The notes under the pieces are model-generated. The model was given only the letters and a program-made list of their open reading frames with translations. It did not search any database and was not told the DNA's origin. A stretch of DNA of 64,000 nucleotides from Polyodon spathula (taxonomy: Eukaryota > Chordata > Actinopteri > Acipenseriformes > Polyodontidae), in NCBI RefSeq assembly GCF_017654505.1, contig NC_054553.1, positions 13,592,049 to 13,656,048 on the forward strand, read 5' to 3'. This document shows positions 12,597 through 22,882 of the stretch, piece after piece. The first letter of the stretch is position 1, and each line of letters opens with the position of its first letter. The position numbers and the translations under genes are program-made.

Positions 12597-13164
12597 CTGT
12601 TCTTGCAGCCCTGGGTTTATCAATTTACATCACAGTAACAAATGGAATCCTTCTTCACAGATTATTCCACGATTAAATGTGCACAAAGTATTAGCCATGG
12701 ATTAAACAGGTTATTTCTTCATACTATAACCAATAACAAAAGTGCAGTTACTGCAGGTGCAGCTTAAAAGAAACCCAGGCCTGCTTGTATATCCCAGCGC
12801 ATGTTCCTGAATATTAATAATACAGTTCATGTAATCAAATAGGCTCTTTCCATAAAACACAATATCCACTGTAGTATTAACGTTCTATCAGCGAACGCAC
12901 TTGTTTAGGTGTACCGTTTTCTCAGCTACTTCAAATCCAGAAGGAGTCCTCCCTTCCTGGATAAGGTAGATTACAGTCGTATTTTTGTTTCAGCAGGAGC
13001 CTCACTCTTTGTCCTGCTGTTCCACACCATATCTGTTTGTTCTGGAATCCTTTGTCTGTACCACAAACTTTCTCTGTCATTAAAGATTCACAAGCAACAC
13101 TGTCTTCTTTCCACGTTGCACTTCTCTCCATACACTTGCCTTGGATTTGTGACAGAAATACAAT
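12597..13164. other. No feature recognised
   Basis: No gene or repeat boundary supported. Minus-strand open frame 12931-13308 has no recognisable domain and runs into an LTR. Confidence 0.4.
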
Positions 13165-13440
13165 GATTATTGGTTGAAAACCACCCTCCTGAACTGTGAG
13201 GGTACTAAGCAGCGAGAACAGTGTTCCTTGGATGGGCTGGCCTGACAGTTCTTTCCCAGGGTTCAAAGGAAGTAGGCCAGTCAGGAAAGGGGTGAGACTC
13301 CGTTGCAATAACGCATTGACCAGGAAGGGAAATAATGTGGCAGCTGCACATTGGAGAGGCAGTTGTACTCGTTTACCAAGGGGTCATGTGTGACAGCATA
13401 AAAAGCTACACAGGTATCTGTCTGGCTTTATATTGAAGTT
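13165..13440 (+). mobile_element. Partial LTR of the SCAN-gag gypsy family (plus)
   Basis: It matches, in the same sense, the minus-strand LTR at 31960-32476: gagggt-ctaag near the start, a gttcaaaggaagt / gggttaaaaggaagt pair, cattgacc-gga, the block gtttaccaaggggtcatg and a TATA-like cataaaaagc (about 13397). Only the U3/promoter half is present and the rest is lost. Confidence 0.55.
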
Positions 13441-14285
13441 TTAACATGTTCACTGAGTTTAAAAGTTTAATGTTAAAATATAAGTAAAGTAATTAATTTG
13501 CAGTCAGAGTGATACCTCGAAAATATGCGCCATGAACCTTTAAGAACACATGTGTGGTTGTACAGTAGTTCACAGTAACATTGCATTGATAATGGAAGGC
13601 TCTTTTTAAATGCCTAGCCCGTTACCATTAAAGATTGTACAGTATTTATCGAGATTACTCACGACTTCAAGGTAATGTTGCATTTTACCTCCAGAAAATA
13701 CTCTGTATTAAAATTAGTCGGTAAATTACTCCCAGACCCAAACCCTTATCTGCAGCATTAAGTGTGACCGACTTTTATTCGCTAAATTATTGTTCATGAC
13801 TCCTGAACCAATGCATCTAGGCTTATTCTCTTCTCTTCACAAGCTTCAGGTACTTAGGTAGGTTAAAACAACACTCTGCAATGGGAAATACTTTAAGAGG
13901 CACTTTAAAACCAAACCAGAAGAAAAACAATAATTACCTAATGCCGGTACCACTTTCACTTTACACCCATTGAATTAGAATTATCTGCCAACACTGAATT
14001 ACAAAATCTGAACCGCTACTTTGAGAGCACCTTCTCTATCTCACTCTCTGCAAAAAAAGTTTACAATTCAGAGCAATACATGGTATCTATAGAAACTGGT
14101 AGGCTCTGTGATCCCTTGAAATTGCACAGCCTACAAATAACACTGCAGTTACCCTAACCCTAACCATGTCCCATGATAGAGCTCTCAGTACATTTACCTA
14201 GGGAGGGTCCAGCTGGCTATTCTCTGATTCCTTTCTTCTTTGGTTTGTCTGGCTATTCAGGCAAAATGCTCTTAACCTAGCCCTT
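13441..14285. other. No feature recognised
   Basis: AT-rich. A single accctaaccctaacc run (about 14151-14165) is too short to be called a telomeric array. Confidence 0.4.
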
Positions 14286-14520
14286 AATGGCAGGCAGCAT
14301 GTTCAGCTGGGACTGAATAGCAGGCAGAATGTTCAGTCAGGAGTGTTCAGCTGGGACTGAACGGCAGGCAGCGTGTTCAGTCAGGAGTGTTCAGCTGGGA
14401 CTGAACGGCAGGCAGCGTGTTCAGTCAGGAGTGTTCAGCTGGGACTGAACGTCAGGCAGTGTGCTCAGTCAGGAGTGTTCAGCTGAGACTGAACGGCAGG
14501 CAGTGAGTGTTCAGGATAGG
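14286..14520. repeat. 44-bp minisatellite, about 5 copies
   Basis: Units begin gttcagctgggactgaa and continue through ggcaggcag...gttcagtcaggagt; the period is 44 bp. The first and last units are partial or diverged. Each unit holds gttcag four-way motifs in both orientations (ctgaac/gttcag), giving internal inverted symmetry. Confidence 0.9.
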
Positions 14521-15983
14521 AGTTCAGGATGTTCAATTCTCTCACTTGCACAGCTGTGAGGGGTGCACTCTTGATGCCAGATTGTAGCCCGTTCTCATCT
14601 TCAATGAGCCCTAAGTTCACTTCAATCAGGATAAATTTAACAGATACAGTCGCCATAACTTACACTGTACAGGGTTATTTCGGGCAGCCATTTATATCAG
14701 ACAAATGGCATTTGCCGTTTGCCATTCCCAATGATTTCAATAATAAAGGTGTTGTTAAACCATGTTAAGCATGCCGTATATTTCGGGCAAACTCAGCTGT
14801 TTGGATCTCATTATGTGCCATTTACATAGGTTTAAATAACAAACACACTACTTATACTGTAGTAATGCTAATCCACAGATCAGCTGTTTTTACCTTGTTA
14901 CCTTGACATTCACATAGATTTCAATAAAAAGGCAGCACTTTACTATAGTAAAAAAGCTTGACAGATCAATCACTCAGCTACATATCCGCCCTTATTCTGG
15001 TCCCATCACAGTCAGATATGCAACGGATTACTATACTTTTTATTACATTCATTAATAAATTTTTTATTAGTGTAATGAGTGTGTTAATAAAGATTTTTAA
15101 CCACATAAACGCTTGTTTGTTTACTGTACTGGCGACTAGGGGATATTTCAAATGTCAGGCTATTGTGTGGGAGTTTATGGTCCATTGTTTATTGTAGGTG
15201 AATCACGTTAACACAAACGCGCACGTTCTAAGAGGTGGTGACTGTGTATGATTGCTTGGTGTCAATTTACTTGATTCTTTAATAGGTTTACCTTCTGTTA
15301 CATCCCTCGTGGTAGTTTTAGCTGCAGAGACACACACTCCCCTTTACTATTAGCCTTCGAAATAATGCAATATGCTAAATTCAATGACAAACAAAGTTTC
15401 TCAATGGGACAGCTTCCATGGAAAAAGAAAAATAAGTCTCACCTTTTTCTCTATTTTGGTAGTACTTTTGGGCTGTGTATGTTTTCATGTAGATTTATTT
15501 TAGCCAGAGACCTTCTTACAAATGCTACATCACATAAATCATGATGGTGGACAGAGAGTATCGACTTTCTAAAGGGTGGGAACCCAGTCAATGTCTTCAA
15601 TGCGCATTTCATTTCATAAACACTTTTTGTTGAAATGTTTTAGTATTTCTAAGTTTACCACTATTGCGGGGCTTATAGTTGAAACATGCATGCTTCTATC
15701 ACTTTCAGCAGGTGGTTATAAATGACATCTTTAAGATTGTAACCCTTGCCATTCGTTTTGCATTCTATCCTGTATTGAAGCCAATGCTGCAAGGAGCTAG
15801 CCTATCTAAAGGGGCAGTTTGTCATGAAAGTGTTTTATTGTCCCCTTTCTGCTATTTTGCAATCAGAATGCAGATGCACCCATGCACTCACTCACACAGA
15901 TCACTATGGGCAGTCTTTCTTCAAAAAGAATCACTTTCAATTAAGCAAATCAGTCACATCTTTTAATTAATAATTAAAAATAC
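14521..15983. other. No feature recognised
   Basis: No supported gene. A short inverted pair around atggcatttgccgtttgccat (14706-14726) is local only. Confidence 0.4.
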
Positions 15984-16645
15984 TGTAGCACTGGGTGGAA
16001 ATGAAGGCAGACTCACACAGAGTTTTCAGGTTTTTGAGTGTGGTTTATTAAGCCAGGACTCTTTAAGTTAACAGGTAAAGCGTGCTGCTTTACCAGCCAG
16101 TGATACAGCTACAACTGAGCAGCGTAGTGCTATCAGACTGTGACAACTAAGAAAAAGTCCAAAGCACACAGTTTCTGTCATGTGCTACCACCAATTATGT
16201 GCAGTCTCTGGTTTCTTTTTTGGTTCTCTTTAGTCCCACTTCTCTCTGGCTGTTTCTCTCCAATCTACCTCTTTGTTCTTCGGCGCTCTTTCGTCTCACC
16301 CAAGCTTTCTTTAATCACCGCAGCCCCAGTTTTCTTTAGGCTCAGAAGCTCTCGCTCGTCTCAGCAACCGCTACTTATCTTCTGGCCCAGGCTGCACCCC
16401 CAATGCACCAGCCGCCAATCCCAAGCATGCGTAGCTTCCCGCTCTCGATCCCTTGATTGTTGCAACATCTTATCCCGATTTGTAACATTGTTGCAACCCG
16501 GTCGTGCTCGTACGGCAAGCCGAGTCTCTGATTGGTGGAGATTCCCCAGTCTCTGATATCCCTGAACACCTCCTGCCATTGAACCTTTGCTCCTGGGTCG
16601 CAGAACCTTCCCAAATGCAGTTAAAGCAGACCCAGGGTTGTTACA
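15984..16645 (-). mobile_element. Probable solo LTR (minus)
   Basis: Termini are tgtagcactgggt (left) and cccagggttgttaca (right), an inverted pair of TG...CA type. Read on the minus strand, a poly(A) signal (gcttaataaacc, near 16040) lies close to the 3' end. The 662-bp length suits a retroviral or gypsy LTR. No clean target duplication was found. The 138-residue plus frame (16140-16556) crossing it is low-complexity and not supported. Confidence 0.5.
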
Positions 16646-17539
16646 AAACATTCAAATAAATGAATACCAGCAAAACTTAATGAAAAAGCTTTAGCTACTT
16701 TTTTGTGATATTATAAAATCTTAACATATGAAAAACAAGATAATGAATAATATAAACCCACGAGTTGAAATGTGCTCTTCTAAATATCCACAGAACCACC
16801 CCCCATGAATTAGCATCTTTATCATCTTTATATGTACAGTTGTTTTGTATTTTACCAATACTGGATTAAAAAAATGACATGAGATGACATGAAATGAAAA
16901 AAAAAAGGAACTGTATTTTTAACTAAAGTTTTCATCTTAAAATCATTTAGTGCTGGCCATATTATTAAATGGTTGGCTGGTATGCTCTGCAATTTTATTG
17001 AAAAACAAAGACAGCTGTTTTTGTGAACAAAAACAATGCATGTCCATGGGTATAAAACAACCTGTTTGAGATACTGACTTCACAATTCTGCGGAAACTCC
17101 TTGGTGGAAAATGTGCTTTCGCTTTGACCTGTGACCCAATACGAATGCCATGTCATGGTCATGTCTAAATCTGCCTTGACCTGGCTTTGAGCATGGCGCA
17201 GTACCGGGACTGAACAGCCTTTCTCATTCCATTCAAATCAACTCTACATTTTCCCTGATCTTCTGATCAGCAACTTGGTGAGTCGCTGGCTTCACTGTGA
17301 AAGTCTGACTCCATGTTCCTCTCCTGTGACTGTTCCTGTCGGCATCTTTTATGTAAGGGTTCTTACCCTGCTGCTGCTTATGAGGTCACTTGAGCCTCAC
17401 ATGCAGATAACTTCTGCACTCGCTGATTTTAAAATAACTGCATTTCTATGATTATACTTTGCTCTTGCTTCCTGTCAACGTCACCACAACCCCTGTCAAT
17501 CTCTGGAGAGTCTCTCTCTATCTATCTACTCTTGATGTC
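16646..17539. other. No feature recognised
   Basis: AT-rich flank of the LINE. The last 200 bp may include LINE 5' untranslated sequence; the exact 5' end cannot be fixed. Confidence 0.4.
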
Positions 17540-17719
17540 TGGCTGTCGCTGTGTTTGACGGTAGTGCTTGCAGCGTGTGTGCAGAGTGCAGAGTGACAGG
17601 GGACAGGGGTTTTCTCCCTTTTTTTCTTTCTTTTTCACATTTCATCCTTTATTTCTTATGTTATAGGTTTTTAAAAAGAAAAAGGTTTAATAGTTGGGTC
17701 TTTTATAATTATCGACCGT

Positions 17720-18800
17720 GATGGCCAAAGTCGGGGGGATCTCAGGGGGATCAGTTCCCAATTTTGAAAATAACACAGAGAAATGGCATAAAAATTGTAG
17801 CGGATGTGTCTGTCCCAGTTGAGAAATGTGTGACAGAAAAGTAATTGCGGGTGAGAATTTCAAGTCGGCATCACGTATGAATAAGGTTGTAGTGGTATTT
17901 CTGAGTAATAAAATAATAGTTTCGGAAATGGTTCAAATATTCCGCCTTTTCTGAAAAATGAACTCATAGAGACAGAACTAAGCCATCATGGTCAAATAAT
18001 GTCAAGCATTACAATGACCCCACTGGGTTGTAAATCCCTTGAGTTAAAGCATGTAGTTTCTTTCAGAAGACAGTTATATATGCTTCTGAATGACCCGAAT
18101 GGAGAGCTAAATGAAGCTTTTAGGTTTCAGGTGGATGGTAGTGAATACGTAGTGTTTGCTTCTTCTGAAACAATGAAATGTTTTAAATGTGGCCATAAAG
18201 GGCATATTGCAAAGAACTGCAAGAAAACTATAGGAGAAACTGAAAGCGAGGGGGAAGAAGCCATTGAGGTGAGAAAGCGCGCAGCTGAGCCAGAGAGCCA
18301 GGTTGATGGTCCTTCGGATCGCAGTGCTGTAGATAGAACGGAGAGACAGACTGAAAAGGTCAAACCTGGTTTGGTCGAGTCTAGTATGGTAGATGGGGAA
18401 AGTGAGTTGCAGGAATCATCCGAAATAGACAGGAAAACTGAAAAAGCTGTTTGAGGCTGAGGCTGGAGAGATACCTGTGGTGGGGGTGGTAGTTGATGGA
18501 CAGGGTAGTGAGGGGAGAGAGCATATTGAAGAAAGTGCTGAACAGAATAAGGATGCAGTTTTAGTATTAGAGAAGGAGATGGAAATGGATGAGTTTAAAT
18601 TCCCCAAAGGGAAAAGAAAGCCTAACAGTTTTGCAGCAAAATGCAGCTTTGTTTCTGAGGATGGAGTCAATCAGGCTGATGAGTCAGTAGGTGAGCTATA
18701 TTTGAGAGTGGATTGCGTTCAAACACATTGCATAGAGGTCAGTGGTGGCGATTTTAGTGAAGACGGGGGCAGTGATACTGACTCTTTGTCTGCCGGCTAG
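17720..18800 (+). pseudogene. LINE ORF1 pseudogene (CCHC nucleic-acid-binding protein)
   Basis: The likely start is the ATG at about 17720 (MAKVGGISGGS). The frame is broken by stops and shifts before 17999. From 17999 a 151-residue stretch reads through a Gag-like middle and a zinc knuckle CFKCGHKGHIAKNC (CX2CX4HX4C, about 18178-18219). An acidic Glu/Ser-rich tail follows. The frame shifts again near 18450 and the tail continues to about 18800. In Tx1-like L1 elements ORF1 binds the element RNA in the ribonucleoprotein. The tail codes for mostly charged residues; no membrane segment is seen. Confidence 0.75.
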
Positions 18801-18893
18801 TCAGCAAGCGAGAGGGCAGTATAGTGCTGAAAGCATACAAACATTTCTAAGCTCCATTAAAGGTAAAAGAGGAACTGAAGTTATAAAGTACTT

Positions 18894-19374
18894 TGTGGCA
18901 GAGCACAGCTCTGCTCTTTAGAAATTGGCAGGGATGGGGTTAAATTCCCCTACCTGCCTTGGTTCATTGTATTCAGGTGGGTGGGGTTGATTAGATGATT
19001 AGTTTAATTAATGATCAATCAGCGCCCAGCCACCTGACATAAAAGGAGGCCTCTGCTTCTCATTTAGGAGGAGAGAGCTGAGGAAGCAGGTTGGTGTTTT
19101 GGTGTTTTGGTGTTTTGGTGTTTTGGTGTTTTGGTGTTTTGGTGTTTTGGTGTTTTGGTGTTTTGGTGTTTGTGATTTTTTTGAATCCAGTGAAGGCATT
19201 GCCCAGCCTGGAAACCTTTATTTTTGTGAGTGTATTTTTGCTTTATTTTGTTTATTTTGTGTTTAAATTGCTTTGTTTTGGACCTTGTGCCCTTTCATTT
19301 TTGTGTTTATAATAAGTTATTTTTTTGAACTCCAGACTGTCTCTGGGCTTCTATCCACTCACCAGCCTGCCACA
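18894..19374 (+). mobile_element. Solo LTR, family C, inside the LINE (plus)
   Basis: Starts TGTGGCAGAGC and ends GCCTGCCACA, with flanks TACTT (18889-18893) and TACTA (19375-19379), a 5-bp duplication with one mismatch. The same LTR occurs in opposite orientation at 49536-49955. A TATA-like cataaaagg (about 19038) and the ataataagt region near 19310 mark promoter and 3' processing. It separates LINE ORF1 from ORF2, so it inserted after the LINE. Confidence 0.85.
19091..19170. repeat. (GGTGTTTT)n expansion in the LTR
   Basis: About ten 8-bp units of ggtgtttt. The sister LTR at 49536-49955 has only a short gtttgttt/A-rich stretch at the same place, so the expansion is specific to this copy. 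It generates the false FGVLVFWC open frames on both strands. Confidence 0.9.
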
Positions 19375-19597
19375 TACTAACAGGATTTTTAATTGTTTTT
19401 AAATTCAGAACAACAAATTAGGCATAATGCAGCTGCATTGGGATTGGAGCAAAGATAAAGATAATTTTAAAAACATGTAATAAGTTCTTGCCTCTCTAAA
19501 CAAGTAATGATGGATAAGTCTATACAAGCACTATTTCTTTGTGTACATTTTTATTGGTGTTTGTAAGTTCCAGTGTATCTCTCCTTTAAACCCTATA

Positions 19598-21062
19598 ATG
19601 CAAACTCTTAATATAGGAACATTACATATTAATGGCGGTAGAGATTTTGCAAAGAGAGCAGCTCTGTTTGAGTATTTAACCCAAAAGAAAGTTAATGTTG
19701 CCATGCTCCAGGAGACCTATACAGATAATAATAAATCTGAATGGACTCAGGATTTTAGTCATGGGATGAATTTTAGTGCTGTGCTGGGCACTCTTACTTT
19801 TATTCTTACATGGTCGAATTTCAGTTATCAAGATGAATATCCTGCCCCGCATTAACTTCTTATTTTTCATGTTGCCTCTTTCTCCACTAATTAATTACTT
19901 CAAACAGGTTGATTCCATCATTTCTAAATTTATCTGGAAAGGCAAACGACCAAGAATTCGACTCTCAGTCTTGCAGCGTCCCAATGGGGTTGGTGGTTCA
20001 GCTGTCCCTAATTTTAAACTTTATTACTGGGTCTTCCAGTTAAGAGCCTATTAGATTTGGTTGAACCCAGAATCTTTGGTGCCTTGGCGTAAAATTGAAG
20101 CCTCACTGGTTTCACAGAGGCTTCAAGATATCCCCTTTTCAAGTCTAAGGCTTTTAACATTAGAGCAGGTTTTATTATAGCTAATTCTTTGTTGAAAAAA
20201 ATCTGGAATTTGTTCTAAATTGAACAGCTGGTAACCATTTAAGTATGCAGCTTGGTCATCCAAAAGGCATATTTACTTTAAGTGACATTTTTAATGATAC
20301 AGGTCTACGCAATTTCCAGGACCTTAAGGACACCTACTCTCTCCCCAGGTCGTCCTACTCCGTTCGGCTGTCCATGCTTGTGGAATACCACTGGACATTG
20401 TGTTACCTTCCCATCCAATTGTAGAGTGGGTTTCTTTAACAAAAGGGTTAGAGTCTTCTCTATATGATTGTTTTATAAAACATACTTTAAAACCTCTGAC
20501 AGTCTTAACTATTTGGAATAGAGAATTTAGTAAATATAGTGTCACTCCAAATTGGGAAAGAGGGTGGGAAATACTTTTATCTCTTCAAAAAAATTAGCAC
20601 ACCAACTCATTAATTTTAAAATTGTAGCTTATACCACTCCACTCAAGCGTCTTCAAATGAAAATATCAACAGACCCGTTTTGTATTATTTGTAAAGGTGA
20701 AATGGGTCTGTGTTACATATGTTTTGGGAGTGCTCAGCAATGTGCAATTTGTGGGAATGTGTGGCTATTACTGTTTCTAAATTATTGAAGACTGAAATTA
20801 AACCAACACCCACTTTATTTCTATTAAATGATGATTCCAAACTCTGTCTATCCTTAGTTAATCGTAGGCTCCTTTTAGCTGCTCGCACTGCTGCAAAGAA
20901 AACCATTCTACAGTCCTGGTTCAATATTGACCTTCCACTATATCATACCTGGTTGTTACATCTCCAGTCCATCGCATGTTTAGAAAGATCTACAGCCATG
21001 CTACACGGATTTCTGTACGTTTTTTGTTCTTCTTCTCATTGTCCCAGCCAGCATTGTAAATA
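19598..21062 (+). pseudogene. LINE ORF2 pseudogene: endonuclease start joined to C-terminal region
   Basis: From an ATG near 19598 the product starts MQTLNIGTLHINGGRDFAKR and reaches LQETYTDN, whose Glu is the AP-endonuclease active-site residue of LINE ORF2. At about 19790 it jumps without an RT domain to sequence typical of the ORF2 C-terminal part (KQVDSIISKFIWKGKRPRI, about 19905-19960). It ends with a Cys/His cluster (FCIICKGEMG then LHMFWEC, about 20677-20730). Multiple stops and shifts occur. The reverse transcriptase that should lie between is found downstream instead (21130-22010). Confidence 0.7.
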
Positions 21063-21129
21063 GTTTGTTATTACTATTATGATATTGAATAGTATTGTTT
21101 TGAATTGTCTAAAAACAATTAAAAAAATT

Positions 21130-22010
21130 GCACTGACTATAAAATTTTGTCAAAGGCATTGACAAATAGACTAAGCAGAGTAACGAGCACTATTGTGCAT
21201 TCAGACCAAATGTACCGCGTACCTGGCCGAACAATATTTGACAATGTATTTTTAGTGCTGGATTTAATAGTTGCCTCCAAGCTCTTTCATTTTAAAGCTG
21301 GATTGCTCTCTCAATCAAGAGAAGGCTTTTGACCGGGTAGACCGTCGGTATCTTTTTGATGTTATTAAGTCATTTGGATTTGGTCCCAATTTTTTGGGAA
21401 AAATTAAGTTGCTCTACAGAAGCATTTTAGTCTACTTAAAATAAACGGTATATTATTTTCTCCTGTTAAAGTCCAAAGGGGAATTCGCTAGGGTTATTCC
21501 CTATCAGGAATGTTGTATTCTCTGTCATTTGAACCCCTGATGGTAAAATTGAGAAAGATATTGAATGGGTTGTCTATCCTTACTGTGTCAATGCAGCCAG
21601 TTAAGGTGGTGGCTTACGCTGATGATCTTGCTATTTTAGTAACAAATAAGAAAGACATTCAGATAATAGGAGAGCTTGAGGGTATTTAAAAGAGTGTCCT
21701 CAGCTCGGGTAAACTGGGACAAAAGTAATGCCTTTTTAATCGGAGAGTGGAGAGCAGCAGACCACCAGATTTACCATCAGGGCTTAAATGGAATAGGGAG
21801 GTTTTCAGAGAATTAAGAGAATTTGGAAGGAGTACTGGATCAGGTGATAGGCCGATTGGATAAATGGCGGTGGCTTCTAATTAAGCTTTCCTACAGAGGA
21901 AGAGTTAATTATTGATAACTTGGTCACTTCAATGCTATGGGACAGATTAATGTGTGGGGATCCCCCTCCGTCTCTGCTGTTGGAAATATGTATTGGTAAC
22001 CTTAAGAATT
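21130..22010 (+). pseudogene. LINE reverse transcriptase fragment
   Basis: Contains the RT finger region ([30 protein letters not shown], about 21147-21290), [19 protein letters not shown] (about 21328-21380), RGIR-GYSLSG and the catalytic VVAYADDLAIL (about 21609-21640). The two catalytic Asp residues of the YADD box are intact, but stops and shifts occur throughout. It follows the C-terminal segment instead of preceding it, so it is a displaced piece of the same ORF2 or a second fragment of the same family. Confidence 0.75.
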
Positions 22011-22544
22011 AAAGTTGATTTTACTTTTATAAATTGGTCCACCAGCTAGAAATGTTTCACACAATTTGGGCAATTGAGGAGGTGGTGTGTTTGGTGGAAG
22101 ATAAGACATTAAGAATGTGTTTGTAATTATTGTAATAGAGTTTTGTATGGACATTTTGCATTTATGTTGTAATGTTAATATTGCATTGATTGATTGAAAT
22201 AAAGGATATTACAAAATAAAAATATCTATCTATTTAAGTGAGGAGACTCTACCCAGTGCGTTACTGTGTTCTACCTCCAGGCATTACTTTATGCTATGGA
22301 GGGTGGTGTGAAGCATGGTTGCACTAGTTAGTCTCCAGTGTATGATCAGCTCAAATAAACCTGGGGTAAACTGCTCAGCAAGGCAATTACCATGGTCTGG
22401 TTACTGCTACAAAGCTAGTTCAACAGGACATCTACTCTACTGCTTTCTGACTACATATTTCCATCAGAAATAGTACATTTCATTTCTTCATGCGTTTAAA
22501 TTCTTACTTGTTTAATGGTGCACTTAGATCATTAGTGGCTAGAT

Positions 22545-22882
22545 GGTAACACTTCACATTAAGTTTCACTAATTACTGTGCATTTGCATAGCTGCATGGT
22601 AATTACATGTGTACGTACACATAAATACAATGTTAGTATGCATTGTTATAATTTACTTAATATGTAAATTTTTTTGCAAGATATATGCAAGTGCACAATT
22701 GTACCAGAAAAGGCTTAGGGTTATGGTGGTTAGGGTTAGAATTAAGTTTAGTTAGGGATAGGGTTAGAGTTAGGGTTATATCATGCAAACCAATTTACAT
22801 TAAGTACATTCTAACTATGCGTAATATCATTGTATTTATATGTAAGTATAACACAGTTGAGACGCTTAATGAGAAGTGTTAC
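22545..22882. mobile_element. MITE with internal TTAGGG-like motif, copy 2
   Basis: Left terminus ggtaacacttcac and right terminus gagaagtgttac are inverted copies. Flanks TGGCTAGA (22536-22543) and TGACTAGA (22883-22890) differ at one of eight positions, suggesting an 8-bp target duplication. The core carries gggttagggttata-like repeats (22735-22780). Non-coding. Confidence 0.75.

Larger units (their letters stand above)
17540..22225 (+). mobile_element. Tx1/L1-like LINE, rearranged, with a nested solo LTR
   Basis: It contains, in order, an ORF1 (about 17720-18800), a solo LTR (18894-19374), an ORF2 endonuclease start (19598), an ORF2 C-terminal segment (19800-21062), an ORF2 reverse transcriptase segment (about 21130-22010) and a 3' tail ending in gaaataaaggatattacaaa near 22215. 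All coding parts run in the plus sense. The family assignment rests on the ORF1 knuckle, the APE-type endonuclease start and the AYADD box. It is heavily mutated. Confidence 0.75.

Noticed and set aside
12931..13308. 125-codon minus-strand open frame
   Set aside because: Overlaps an LTR promoter half in opposite sense; no domain or conserved motif.
16140..16556. 138-codon open frame
   Set aside because: Lies across a probable minus-strand LTR; Ser/Arg/Pro/Leu-rich with no domain or splice support.
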